NCBI GenBank assembly: GCA_964579415.1
Contig: CAZOGW010000029.1
Coordinates: forward strand, 1-28,098
From: CAZOGW01 sp964579415
Lineage (GTDB): Bacteria; Actinomycetota; Acidimicrobiia; Spongiisociales; UBA5794
Length of the DNA: 28,098 nucleotides
Reading direction: 5' to 3'
Within the stretch, counting starts at the first letter, position 1; each line of letters starts with the position of its first letter. Position numbers and translations under genes: made by a program. Shown one piece after another: positions 15,029 to 22,510 of this stretch. The notes beneath the pieces were generated by a model. The model was not told the origin of the DNA, did not search any database, and was given only the letters and a program-made list of their open reading frames with translations.

Positions 15029-16089
15029 TCGAGGCCTCCTTCGTCCTGCTGCCCGGCGACGGCATCGGTCCCGAGGTGGTGGCAGAGGCGCGCAAGGTGC
15101 TGGAGGCGGTGGCCCTGCGGCGGGGCCACCGCTTCCGCTTCGACGAGCGGCCCATGGGGGGCAACGCCATCGACGACTACGGCGATCCCCTACCCATGGC
15201 CACTCTGGAGGCGTGCCGGGCCGCCGACGCGGTGTTGCTCGGCGCCGTCGGTGGGCCCAGGTGGGACGACCCGCAGGCAAAAACCCGCCCCGAGGCGGGC
15301 CTGCTGACGTTGCGCAAGGAGTTGGGGTTGTTCGCCAACCTGCGGCCGGTGGTCACCCATCCGCAACTGGTGGACGCCTCGCCGCTGCGGCGCCACCTGG
15401 TCGAGGGCGTCGACATCCTCTTCTTCCGCGAGCTCACCGGCGGCATCTATTTCGGCGACCAGGGCACCAGCAACGACGGCTCCCGGGCGTGGTCGACGAT
15501 GGAGTACTCCGTGGGTGAGGTGGAGCGCATCGTGCGCATGGCGGCCCTGGCGGCACAGACCCGGCGGGGAAAGCTGACGTCGGTGGACAAGGCCAACGTG
15601 CTCGAGGTGTCCCGGCTGTGGCGCCGCGCCGCCGCCGCCGTGGTGGCCGAGGAGTTCCCCGACATCGAATACGACGTGGTGCTGGTGGACGCCATGGCCA
15701 TGCACCTCATCGCCCGCCCCGCCGATTTCGACGTGGTGGTCACCGGGAACCTCTTCGGCGACATCCTCACCGACGAGGCCTCGATGCTCCCCGGGTCGAT
15801 GGGGATGTTGCCCTCGGCTTCGCTGGGCGACTCCGGTCCCGGCCTCTACGAGCCGATCCACGGCTCCGCCCCCGACATCGCCGGCAAGGGAGTGGCCAAC
15901 CCGCTCGCCGCCATCCTCGCCGCAGCCATGGCGCTGCGGCACTCGCTCGACCTGCCCGAAGAGGCGGCGGCGGTGGAAGCGGCCGTGTCATCCGTCCTCG
16001 ATGACGGCCTCCGCACCGCCGACATAGCCGCCGGCAATGCCCCGGTGTCGACGTCCGAGATGGGCGACGCCGTGGTCGCCGCGCTGTAG
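15025..16089 (+). CDS. leuB: 3-isopropylmalate dehydrogenase
   Basis: This 354-residue NAD-dependent enzyme oxidises and decarboxylates 3-isopropylmalate to 2-oxoisocaproate. Family motifs are intact: 'LLPGDGIGPEVV' at the N-terminus, 'LLGAVGGPRWDD', 'LRKELGLFANLRPV', 'FFRELTGGIYFG', 'SVDKANVLEVSRLWRR', 'GDILTDEASMLPGSMGMLPSAS', and 'EPIHGSAPDIAGKGVANP'. The start is a TTG overlapping the leuA stop in TTGA, the only usable start in this frame near the leuA end, with AGAGGA nine bases before it. leuCD, which act between LeuA and LeuB, are not here. Confidence 0.95.
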   Translation: MIEASFVLLPGDGIGPEVVAEARKVLEAVALRRGHRFRFDERPMGGNAIDDYGDPLPMATLEACRAADAVLLGAVGGPRWDDPQAKTRPEAGLLTLRKELGLFANLRPVVTHPQLVDASPLRRHLVEGVDILFFRELTGGIYFGDQGTSNDGSRAWSTMEYSVGEVERIVRMAALAAQTRRGKLTSVDKANVLEVSRLWRRAAAAVVAEEFPDIEYDVVLVDAMAMHLIARPADFDVVVTGNLFGDILTDEASMLPGSMGMLPSASLGDSGPGLYEPIHGSAPDIAGKGVANPLAAILAAAMALRHSLDLPEEAAAVEAAVSSVLDDGLRTADIAAGNAPVSTSEMGDAVVAAL

Positions 16090-16115
16090 CCGACCGGACG
16101 GGGACCGTTGCCGGG

Positions 16116-16562
16116 TTAGACGGGAGGTGTCCCCGGGCCGCTGGCGGCACGGGCGGCGAAACCGGTGATGAGGAACTCGCCGATGTAGAGGGTGAGGCAG
16201 GCGGCGACGGCCGGCGCCACCATGGCGGCGATGGGCACGGAGATGGTCTCGCCGATCTCCACGTTGGGCACCCGCGCACCGATGAACATGGCGATGAGCC
16301 AGACCGCGCTCACGATCACGGCGACCCACGGCCAGGCACGGTCCTGGCCCCATCCCAGCTCGTGGGGACGGCGGAAGATCGTGGAGCGGAGCAGGAACAG
16401 GGTCCCCAGCATGCCCCAGAACCAGTTGGCGATGGCGGCGATCTTGATGTCGACCGGCCCGTCACCGAACGTCAGCGACGGCGAGTTCAGGGTGGTGACC
16501 AGCACCACGAACCAGATGACGCCGATCGCGCCGAAGATCCACCAACGGTTGTTGTCGTTCAA
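16116..16562 (-). CDS. hypothetical four-helix membrane protein
   Basis: This 148-residue protein has about four hydrophobic segments (roughly 8-25, 42-60, 78-96 and 108-135), separated by a conserved-looking loop ('FRRPHELGWGQDRAWPW'). There is no signal peptide cleavage motif and no recognisable domain. It is convergent with leuB (26 bases between stops) and divergent from the EamA gene. I do not recognise the family. An integral membrane location is the only safe statement. Confidence 0.65.
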   Translation of the reverse strand: MNDNNRWWIFGAIGVIWFVVLVTTLNSPSLTFGDGPVDIKIAAIANWFWGMLGTLFLLRSTIFRRPHELGWGQDRAWPWVAVIVSAVWLIAMFIGARVPNVEIGETISVPIAAMVAPAVAACLTLYIGEFLITGFAARAASGPGTPPV

Positions 16563-16629
16563 TCGTGCTCCCCTGGGCTTCCGGGCCGATACGATAGCCC
16601 GCCGGCATCTCGAATCCGAGAATTGGAAA

Positions 16630-16664
16630 GTACCAAGTACTAGGTACTAAGTACTAGGTACTAC
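16630..16664. repeat. heptamer tandem array C (GTACnnn x5)
   Basis: Five 7-base units with period exactly 7: GTACCAA, GTACTAG, GTACTAA, GTACTAG, GTACTAC. The array lies in the divergent region between the membrane protein gene and the EamA exporter, the one array that is not just after a stop codon on either side. Confidence 0.9.
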
Positions 16665-16711
16665 CCAGGTCGTGCTGGCCCCCTCCCCACAGGGGGAGAC
16701 GATCGAGCGGC

Positions 16712-16717
16712 CATACT
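16712..16717 (+). promoter_or_regulatory. candidate -10 box (CATACT) for the EamA gene
   Basis: CATACT followed by eight bases and the ATG at 16726, with no ribosome binding site. It is the same hexamer as the ilv leader -10 box. A leaderless start is likely. Confidence 0.45.
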
Positions 16718-16725
16718 CCCGGGCC

Positions 16726-17613
16726 ATGAACAGCGCAGCTCCGGCTTCCGAGCAGGCGTCACGCCTGGCGCCGTGGTCGGTAGTGGCCGCGGCGGCGCTG
16801 TTCGGGACGACCGGGACGTCCGCCGCCCTGGGGCCGGACGGGCTGAGCAGCATCGTCACCGGGGCGTGGCGCTCCGTGATCGGCGGCGCCGTCCTGGTGC
16901 TGGCCGTGGCGGTCGCCGGCCAGGCGCCGTGGCGCTACCGGCTCCGGCTGTGGCCGCTGGTCGCCGGCGGGGCCGCCGTCGCCGCCTACCAGCTCTTCTT
17001 CTTCGCCGCGGTGGAGCGCACCGGTGTCGCCGTGGGCACGGTGGTCACCATCGGCATCGGGCCGGTGTCGGCGATGCTGCTCGACCGGTTCGTGATGCAT
17101 CACCGGATCAGGGGGGCCGTCGTCGCCGGAGCCGGCATCGCAGTCGCCGGGGTCACCCTGCTGTCGCTTGCGGGGAGCACCACGGTCGTCCCCGCCGGGG
17201 TGGGACTGGCAGTGCTGGCCGGTGCTGCCTACCCCGTCTACGGGCTGGCCACCCAGCGCCTCATGACCGACCGACCCGCAGTGACCGCCATCGCCACCAT
17301 CTTCGGCGCCGGCGCCGCCGCCATGCTCCCGGTGGCGATCGCCACCACCCGGCCCGAGGATGTGACCGCCGGCGCCGTGGTGCTCTGGGTGTACCTCGGT
17401 GTGGCCACCCTCGCCGCCGCCTACGCCCTGTGGGCCTACGGGCTGCGCCACCTGACACTGAGCCTCACCGTGACCATCACCCTGGTGGAACCGGCCGTCG
17501 CCACCCTCCTCGCCGTAGCCCTCCTCGACGAGCGCCTGACAATCCCAGCGGTGATCGGCATGGCATTGATCGTGACAGGCGTCGTGGTGGCTTCCATGGC
17601 TTCTCGCAGGTGA
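16726..17613 (+). CDS. EamA/DMT-family exporter
   Basis: This 295-residue protein has about ten hydrophobic segments arranged as two EamA repeats, beginning 'SVVAAAALFGTTGTSAALGP' and, in the second half, 'VGLAVLAGAAYPVYGLATQRL'. 'LTLSLTVTITLVEPAVATLLAVALLDERL' is the characteristic penultimate region of drug/metabolite transporters. Members export amino acids or other small metabolites across the inner membrane. The ATG at 16726 is preferred over a start at 16672 because of its CATACT box and because the membrane fold starts soon after it. Position close to the ilv/leu genes is suggestive of amino acid export but not evidence for it. Confidence 0.85.
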   Translation: MNSAAPASEQASRLAPWSVVAAAALFGTTGTSAALGPDGLSSIVTGAWRSVIGGAVLVLAVAVAGQAPWRYRLRLWPLVAGGAAVAAYQLFFFAAVERTGVAVGTVVTIGIGPVSAMLLDRFVMHHRIRGAVVAGAGIAVAGVTLLSLAGSTTVVPAGVGLAVLAGAAYPVYGLATQRLMTDRPAVTAIATIFGAGAAAMLPVAIATTRPEDVTAGAVVLWVYLGVATLAAAYALWAYGLRHLTLSLTVTITLVEPAVATLLAVALLDERLTIPAVIGMALIVTGVVVASMASRR

Positions 17614-17618
17614 GGGGG

Positions 17619-17642
17619 GTACTTGGTACTTGGTACTTGGTA
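17619..17642. repeat. heptamer tandem array D (GTACTTG x3)
   Basis: Three perfect GTACTTG units and a partial fourth begin five bases after the EamA stop. With array E it brackets a hairpin in the convergent gap. Confidence 0.9.
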
Positions 17643-17657
17643 TGTCGCAGACGCGAA

Positions 17658-17685
17658 AGAGCGAGCGCCAGTGGACGCTCGCTCT
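17658..17685. terminator. bidirectional terminator-like hairpin
   Basis: AGAGCGAGCG (17658-17667) and CGCTCGCTCT (17676-17685) form a perfect 10-base-pair stem with an 8-base loop between convergent EamA and yceI-like genes. The T-tracts on both sides are weak, but position and stem strength fit a shared terminator. Confidence 0.7.
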
Positions 17686-17690
17686 CCGTA

Positions 17691-17723
17691 TTACCTAGTA
17701 CTTAGTACCTAGTACCTAGTACC
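17691..17723. repeat. heptamer tandem array E (GTACCTA/GTACTTA)
   Basis: TTACCTA, GTACTTA, two copies of GTACCTA and a partial unit, ending two bases before the YceI stop codon (17726-17728). Read in the direction of that gene, the units are GTACTAG-like, as after metK. Confidence 0.88.
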
Positions 17724-17725
17724 CC

Positions 17726-18277
17726 TTACGCCTTTACCAGCTGCGTCTCGACCTCGAGCTTGAGGGACTTGCCGACGAGAACACCGCCGTCGGCGAGCGG
17801 GACGTTCCAGGAGAGGTCCCAGTCGGCGCGCTCCAGGGTGGCCGATGCCGAGAAGAATGCCTTGTTGTTGCCGAAGGGGTCGGTGCCGAGGCCGCCGAAC
17901 TCGACGTCCAGGGTGACCGGGCGGGTGACGCCACGGATGGTCAGGTCGCCGGTGAGCTTCCAGTCGGTCCCCTCACCGGTGAGCCCGGTGCTGACGAAGG
18001 TGATGGTGGGGTGGTTCTCCACGTCGAGGAAGTCGGCGCTGACGAGGTGCTGGTCACGCTGCGCGACGCCGCTGTTGATGCTGGCGGCGTCGATGGTGAC
18101 CTCGACCTTGGAGTCGGTGATGTCCTCGGCGACCTCCACCTTGATGTCGTACTTCTCGAACCGGCCGCGGACCTTGGTCACCATCATGTGCCGGCCCGTG
18201 ATCTCGATCGAGCTGTGGGTGGGGTCGTAGGCCCAGGTGCCCACCTCGGGCAGGGTCAGCGTCGCTGTGTCGCTCAT
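17726..18277 (-). CDS. YceI-family lipid-binding protein
   Basis: This 183-residue lipocalin-like beta-barrel has the family opening 'GTWAYDPTHSSIEITGRHMMVTKVRGRF', then 'ASINSGVAQRDQHLVSADFLDVENHPTITF' and 'LTGDLTIRGVTRPVTLDVEFGG'. YceI proteins bind isoprenoid or other amphiphilic lipids. There is no signal peptide in front of the ATG chosen (18277), so it should be cytosolic, as in many actinobacterial members. That ATG has AAGGAG nine bases upstream; extending the frame further adds translated promoter sequence. It has a strong promoter with palindromes typical of regulated expression, and it is convergent with the EamA gene. Confidence 0.9.
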   Translation of the reverse strand: MSDTATLTLPEVGTWAYDPTHSSIEITGRHMMVTKVRGRFEKYDIKVEVAEDITDSKVEVTIDAASINSGVAQRDQHLVSADFLDVENHPTITFVSTGLTGEGTDWKLTGDLTIRGVTRPVTLDVEFGGLGTDPFGNNKAFFSASATLERADWDLSWNVPLADGGVLVGKSLKLEVETQLVKA

Positions 18278-18313
18278 TTCGCGGTTCTCCTTGGTCTTGT
18301 AGGCGCTTCCGCC

Positions 18314-18342
18314 ACAGTAGTTGAACATGCAACCATTGTCAA
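18314..18342 (-). promoter_or_regulatory. promoter of the YceI gene (TTGACA-17-TACTGT)
   Basis: Read on the minus strand, TTGACA (18337-18342) and TACTGT (18314-18319) are 17 bases apart, an ideal housekeeping promoter, 36 bases before the start codon. Confidence 0.75.
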
Positions 18343-18345
18343 TGG
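18318..18345. promoter_or_regulatory. overlapping palindromes, candidate MarR-type operator
   Basis: TAGTTG-6-CAACCA (18318-18335) is an inverted repeat with five of six bases matched, lying in the promoter spacer. CCATTG-T-CAATGG (18333-18345) is a perfect inverted repeat covering the -35. Both positions would block RNA polymerase when bound. MarR-family control of yceI genes is common in actinobacteria, but no regulator gene is in the window. Confidence 0.5.
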
Positions 18346-18384
18346 AAGCTATTACGGGCGGCAACCGCGGGCGATGACGCTGGC

Positions 18385-18390
18385 TACCCT
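18385..18390 (+). promoter_or_regulatory. candidate -10 box (TACCCT) for gnd
   Basis: TACCCT followed by eight bases and the GTG start of gnd at 18399. No ribosome binding site is seen, fitting a leaderless transcript. Confidence 0.4.
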
Positions 18391-18398
18391 CCCCCGAC

Positions 18399-19862
18399 GT
18401 GAACGCAACTCCGCCACCACGCGCCGACATCGGGGTCGTGGGCCTCGCCGTGATGGGCCGGAACCTCATCCTCAACATGGACGACCACGGCTTCACCGTC
18501 GCCGCCTACAACCGCACCACGGAAAGGGTCGTCGAGTTCGTGGAGGGCGACGCCGCCGGGACGTCCGTGATCGGGACCACCACCATCGAGGACCTGGTCG
18601 CAGTGTTGAAGCCGCCGCGGCGGATCATGCTCATGGTGCGCGCCGGGGCGCCCGTCGACGCCGTCATCGACGAGTTGGTCCCCCACCTCGACCCGGGCGA
18701 CATCATCATCGACGGGGGCAACTCCGAGTACACCGACACCATCCGCCGCGTCGCCGACCTCGAGGCGCGGGGGTTGCTGTTCGTCGGCACCGGCATCTCC
18801 GGAGGTGAGGAAGGCGCCCGCTTCGGGCCTTCCATCATGCCGGGCGGGTCGGCGGCCGCCTGGCCGGCGGTGCGCCCCATCCTCCAGGGCATCGCCGCCG
18901 TCGCCCCCGACGGGACCCCCTGCTGCGACTGGGTCGGCTCCGGCGGTGCCGGCCACTACGTGAAGATGGTGCACAACGGCATCGAGTACGGCGACATGCA
19001 GGTGATCGCCGAGGCCTACGACCTGCTCCACCGCGGCGCGGGGATCCCCACCACGGAGCTGGCGCCGGTGTTCGCAGCCTGGAACCAGGGCGAGCTGGAG
19101 TCCTACCTCATCGAGATCACCGCCGAGATCCTGGCCCGCCAGGAGGGTGGCGTGCCCCTGGTGGAGCTCATCCTCGACGCCGCCGGGCAGAAGGGGACCG
19201 GCAAGTGGACCGTGATCTCCTCGCTCCATCTGGGCATGCCGGTGTCGCTGATCGCCGAGGCGGTGTACGCACGGGTGGTGTCGTCGCTGGTCGACGAGCG
19301 CCGCGCCGCCTCCGCCGTGCTCACCGGCACCACCTCCTCCCTGGCCGAGCCCCGGGACCAGGTGGTCTCCGACACCCGGGACGCCCTCTACGCCTCCAAG
19401 ATCGTCTCCTACGCCCAGGGGTTCATGCTGCTGTCCGCCGCTTCCGCCGAGTACGGGTGGGACCTCGACCTGGCCGCCACCGCCGGGCTGTGGCGGGCCG
19501 GGTGCATCATCCGTTCCCGGTTCCTCGGCGACATCACCCGCGCCTTCGGGACCCGACCCGACCTCGCCAGCCTGCTGCTCGACCCGTTCTTCGCCGCCGA
19601 GCTGGCGCGGGCGGAGCCGGGGTGGCGCCGTACCGTCGCCCGGGCCGTCAACAGCGGCATTCCCGCCCCGGCCTACGCGGCGGCGCTGTCGTTCTACGAC
19701 GCCTACCGCTCCGAGCGGCTCCCCGCCAACCTGATCCAGGCGCAGCGGGACTACTTCGGGGCACACACCTACGAGCGTGTCGACCGGCCCCGCGGCGAGT
19801 TCTTCCACACCAACTGGACCGGCACCGGCGGCACCACCTCGTCGTCGACCTACGAGGCATGA
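18399..19862 (+). CDS. gnd: 6-phosphogluconate dehydrogenase, decarboxylating
   Basis: This 487-residue enzyme oxidises 6-phosphogluconate to ribulose 5-phosphate with NADP in the pentose phosphate pathway. The Rossmann motif 'GVVGLAVMGRNLILNMDDHG' is followed by 'AAYNRTTERV', where N and R mark NADP preference. 'IIDGGNSEYTDTIRR', 'FVGTGISGGEEGARFGPSIMPGG' and the catalytic-lysine motif 'GAGHYVKMVHNGIEYGDMQVIAEAYDLL' are intact, as is 'DAAGQKGTGKWT'. Length fits the long (type I) family. It overlaps the PPOX gene by ATGA, hinting at a shared NADPH/F420 redox theme. Confidence 0.95.
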   Translation: MNATPPPRADIGVVGLAVMGRNLILNMDDHGFTVAAYNRTTERVVEFVEGDAAGTSVIGTTTIEDLVAVLKPPRRIMLMVRAGAPVDAVIDELVPHLDPGDIIIDGGNSEYTDTIRRVADLEARGLLFVGTGISGGEEGARFGPSIMPGGSAAAWPAVRPILQGIAAVAPDGTPCCDWVGSGGAGHYVKMVHNGIEYGDMQVIAEAYDLLHRGAGIPTTELAPVFAAWNQGELESYLIEITAEILARQEGGVPLVELILDAAGQKGTGKWTVISSLHLGMPVSLIAEAVYARVVSSLVDERRAASAVLTGTTSSLAEPRDQVVSDTRDALYASKIVSYAQGFMLLSAASAEYGWDLDLAATAGLWRAGCIIRSRFLGDITRAFGTRPDLASLLLDPFFAAELARAEPGWRRTVARAVNSGIPAPAYAAALSFYDAYRSERLPANLIQAQRDYFGAHTYERVDRPRGEFFHTNWTGTGGTTSSSTYEA

Positions 19863-20287
19863 GGCTCGACGGGGCGGCCTGCCGGCGGCTCCTCGGCGCC
19901 GCCCGCTCGCTGCGCCTGGCGACGGTCGGCGTGGACGGCGCCCCACACATCGTGCCCATCGTCTTCGCCCTCTCCGGTGACACCGTGGTGTCGATGGTCG
20001 ACGGGAAGCCCAAGACCACCACCGCGCTGCGCCGCCTGGCCAACATCGCCCACGAGCCCCGGGTGTCCCTGCTCGCCGACCGCTACGACGAGGACTGGAA
20101 CCTGCTGTGGTGGGTCCGCGCCGACGCCACCGGCGTCGTCAGCGACGGTCCCGCCGAGTTGGCGAGGGCGCGGGGTCTCCTCGCCGCGCGCTATCCGCAG
20201 TACCGGGCCACACCGCCGGAGGGGCCGCTCCTCCTGCTCCGCGTCACCCGGATCACCGGCTGGGCGGCGCGGGAAGATCCCACGTAG
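19859..20287 (+). CDS. PPOX-class, probable F420-dependent protein (Rv0121-like)
   Basis: This 142-residue split-barrel protein has 'ARSLRLATVGVDGAPHIVPIVFALSGDTVVSMVDGKPKTT' followed by 'ALRRLANIAHEPRVSLLADRYDEDWNLLWWVRADATG'. This is the pattern of the PPOX subfamily assigned as F420-dependent in actinobacteria. It probably reduces a small substrate with F420H2, but the substrate is unknown. The ATG overlaps the gnd stop (ATGA), so translation is coupled to gnd. Confidence 0.85.
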   Translation: MRLDGAACRRLLGAARSLRLATVGVDGAPHIVPIVFALSGDTVVSMVDGKPKTTTALRRLANIAHEPRVSLLADRYDEDWNLLWWVRADATGVVSDGPAELARARGLLAARYPQYRATPPEGPLLLLRVTRITGWAAREDPT

Positions 20288-20290
20288 ACT
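20285..20290 (+). promoter_or_regulatory. candidate -10 box (TAGACT) of the 613-residue orphan gene
   Basis: TAGACT overlaps the PPOX stop codon (20285-20287). A GGAGG ribosome binding site (20306-20310) follows, six bases before the ATG at 20317, so this transcript has a short untranslated leader rather than being leaderless. Confidence 0.5.
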
Positions 20291-20316
20291 CGGCATGCGC
20301 GAGACGGAGGCTGCAG

Positions 20317-22158
20317 ATGCGGCACAGGGTCGGGACGACATCCCACCAGGCAAATGCCGTCGACCATCGTCGGGTCAGCGGACACCCGGCAAGCCAGGCC
20401 GGCAACGAGACGTTGAATCGCCATCTGTCATCGGGCGCGCCGCCCTCGATGCTCGCCGGACGGCCCGGTGTCGCCAACCAGGTGATGGCTCGGAACCTAG
20501 GCGGCGCCGATCCTGTCGCCGCTTCCCGCGGCGCGGAGAGGTCCGTGCAGCGCGCTCCCACGGTGGAGTCGATGGACGGCGCCTGGGCACAGATGGGCAT
20601 CAGCGTCGAAGGTCTCAAGATCGTCGACTTCATCGCCCGGCTCAAGTCGGCCGGACCCCAGGGCGTCCCCGACATGGGTTTCTCCCAGTCGAAGCGCTTC
20701 ACGTTCGCCGACTTCACCCAGGTCAGCCAGACCACGGCGGGGAGGAAGTGGCTGGATTCCAAGTGGAGGGACCCGTCCGGTGGGCGCTGGGGAGCCGACC
20801 AGGCCATCCAGGGGCAGCACGAGTGGATCCTGACGTCTTCGGTGGGCTACGTCCTCGCAACCGTGGAGACCTATCACGGCGGCAGGGACGGGGATCGCTG
20901 GCTGATGGCACTCGACAGCCTGCGCACGCCCACCAACGAGGTGGTCTTCAACCCGGGGACGGTGGCCGGTGACAAGCTCCCCGACCGGGTCACCGCGGCC
21001 AACGAGAACCCGGAGTCCTACTCGACGAGCACGGTGGGGTGGTTCGGCGGCCACCAGGGCGCCTTTTACGGCCCGCGCCCGGCGAACGACAAGGAACGGA
21101 GGCCGCAGGACACCTACCGGCAGATGTCGACCTACTCGGCGTCGTTCCACAAGAAGCTCGACACCCTGCTCAAGAACCACCTCAACCCGAAGACCAACGA
21201 CCTCGACGGGTTCCTGAAGGCTCTGGCGGACTTCCAGGCGACCCAGGTGTGGGGAGGCGACATCCCAGACCTCAAGGACGACACCGCCGCCAGGATCAGG
21301 AACGACCTGATGGACAGCAAGACCCACACCGCTCAGCTCTACGGGCGGCATTCGGTGTCGATGGGCGCCACGGGCGTCCCCGAGTTGACCGTCAGCCCGT
21401 TCCAGAACCTCGCCGAGATCCAGCAGTTCGCCCGGGAGGCCAAGCAGCAGAACGCCCAGATCATGGCGCACCGGGTGAACGCCCTGGTCCAGCACGGGAT
21501 GATGCAGACCCCGATCGGTGGTTCCACGCAGTGGCCGTCCCTGCCGAGGGAGGAGGTCTACGTGACCGACGAGAACGGCATGACGGTCGACGACTACACC
21601 CACCTGGAGGCCGACGACGAGGAGCAGACGACGCCCTACGAGACGGCCACCATCGACACCTCACCGGGACCGGCCCGTTGGCAGGCGCCCCAGGACCCCA
21701 TCCCTGCCGACGTCCTCCTCAACTACGGCAAGGCCCGCTCCGCGGCGAGCGACGGTATCGACCAGCGCATCCATGCCCTCAACGGCGAAGTTCAGCAGTG
21801 GATGAACGCCGCCATCGCCGCCGAGCAGCAGGCACTCAAGTCACAGGTGGATCAGGCGCTCGCCGGGACACCGCAGCAACCGATCACGGCAGAGGAGCGA
21901 AAGCTCATCGAGAGCCAGGCAACGGCCCGTTGGAAGGAGATCGAGGCGACGTACCTGGCCCTCCGATCGAGGATCGAGCAGCGCCTGCAACAACACGGCC
22001 GGCGCCGCACCGAGATCGCAGCGCACCTGTCCTCGATGGAGAGCACGGTCGTCACCACCGCACAGCTCGAGGCGCTGTGGGCCGATTACACCAAGGCCCT
22101 CAACGACGAGCTCGACAGCTACCAGTCCGACGTGAAGGGGATGTTCGGCGTCCAGTAG
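20317..22158 (+). CDS. unrecognised 613-residue protein, possible secreted-system cargo or polymorphic effector
   Basis: I do not recognise this protein. Residues 1-85 look disordered and rich in Arg, Gly, Ser and Ala, ending 'GAERSVQRAPTVES'. A globular aromatic-rich region (about 86-400) has repeated Trp/Gly motifs ('WLDSKWRDPSGGRWGADQAIQGQHEW', 'VGWFGGHQGAFYGPRP'). An acidic linker (about 425-465) leads to a helical, coiled-coil-like end (about 480-610, rich in Gln, Glu and Ala). There is no signal peptide or membrane segment. The start ATG is fixed by GGAGG at six bases. The 'N..V..R..VQRAP' style of the N-terminus resembles the tails of cargo proteins linked to extracellular contractile injection systems and DUF4157 proteins, but no HExxH motif or system gene is present, so that link is speculative. 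Confidence 0.75.
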   Translation: MRHRVGTTSHQANAVDHRRVSGHPASQAGNETLNRHLSSGAPPSMLAGRPGVANQVMARNLGGADPVAASRGAERSVQRAPTVESMDGAWAQMGISVEGLKIVDFIARLKSAGPQGVPDMGFSQSKRFTFADFTQVSQTTAGRKWLDSKWRDPSGGRWGADQAIQGQHEWILTSSVGYVLATVETYHGGRDGDRWLMALDSLRTPTNEVVFNPGTVAGDKLPDRVTAANENPESYSTSTVGWFGGHQGAFYGPRPANDKERRPQDTYRQMSTYSASFHKKLDTLLKNHLNPKTNDLDGFLKALADFQATQVWGGDIPDLKDDTAARIRNDLMDSKTHTAQLYGRHSVSMGATGVPELTVSPFQNLAEIQQFAREAKQQNAQIMAHRVNALVQHGMMQTPIGGSTQWPSLPREEVYVTDENGMTVDDYTHLEADDEEQTTPYETATIDTSPGPARWQAPQDPIPADVLLNYGKARSAASDGIDQRIHALNGEVQQWMNAAIAAEQQALKSQVDQALAGTPQQPITAEERKLIESQATARWKEIEATYLALRSRIEQRLQQHGRRRTEIAAHLSSMESTVVTTAQLEALWADYTKALNDELDSYQSDVKGMFGVQ

Positions 22159-22173
22159 GCCGCCGGCACACGG

Positions 22174-22431
22174 TCACATGTCGATGGCGATGCGCTTCGC
22201 CGCCACCAGCGCGTGACGGGCGGGCACGCCTTCGGGCAGCGGCTCCCACGTGGCGCGCGTCGCCACCAGGGCCTCCCGCATCACCAGCAGCTCCTCGGCC
22301 AGATCGCCGGTGAACTCCGCCGCCCCCTCCAACCGCACGGATGCATCCACGGCGCCCAGCGTCGCCAGAACCGCGCCAAGACGAGCGACCACCTCCCGCA
22401 CGTCCCCTACGGTTTCCACCCGATCCGTCAC
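22174..22431 (-). CDS. short hypothetical protein
   Basis: This 85-residue protein (as GTG 22431 start) is helical and Ala/Val/Glu-rich, with no recognisable domain: 'DVREVVARLGAVLATLGAVDASVRLEGAAEFTGDLAEELLVMREALVATRATW'. The start is chosen because TACCGT (22438-22443) lies 6 bases upstream, the leaderless pattern seen elsewhere here; extending further reads into the divergent promoter region. It is convergent with the 613-residue gene (15 bases between stops). The function is unknown. Confidence 0.55.
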   Translation of the reverse strand: MTDRVETVGDVREVVARLGAVLATLGAVDASVRLEGAAEFTGDLAEELLVMREALVATRATWEPLPEGVPARHALVAAKRIAIDM

Positions 22432-22437
22432 GCCCTC

Positions 22438-22443
22438 ACGGTA
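22438..22443 (-). promoter_or_regulatory. candidate -10 box (TACCGT) of the short hypothetical gene
   Basis: Minus-strand TACCGT, six bases before the GTG at 22431. No ribosome binding site is visible. Confidence 0.4.
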
Positions 22444-22467
22444 CCGTCTGCCGACACCCACACAGGT

Positions 22468-22489
22468 CTGAATACTGAACACTGAATAC
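22468..22489. repeat. heptamer tandem array F (CTGAATA/CTGAACA)
   Basis: CTGAATA, CTGAACA and CTGAATA in tandem, then CC, 21 bases before the nitroreductase ATG. The period is 7 as in the other arrays, but the unit is different (no GTAC core). Confidence 0.65.
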
Positions 22490-22510
22490 CCCTCTCCCCC
22501 AGGAGCCCTC

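Noticed and set aside
13892..15280. Minus-strand 462-residue open frame opposite leuA/leuB
   Set aside because: It is a GC-driven antisense shadow of leuA and leuB. Its one meaningful stretch (AVANSLSAIHAGAR) is the inverted piece of LeuA described in the findings.
20107..20316. Upstream extension of the 613-residue protein to a GTG/ATG-like start at 20107
   Set aside because: The extension overlaps the PPOX gene by 180 bases and is Arg/Pro/Gly-rich shadow sequence; the ATG at 20317 has a perfect GGAGG at six bases.
20811..20835. Zinc metallopeptidase motif in the 613-residue protein (HEW at residues 168-170)
   Set aside because: The sequence is HEWIL, not HExxH, and no downstream third ligand motif is seen.
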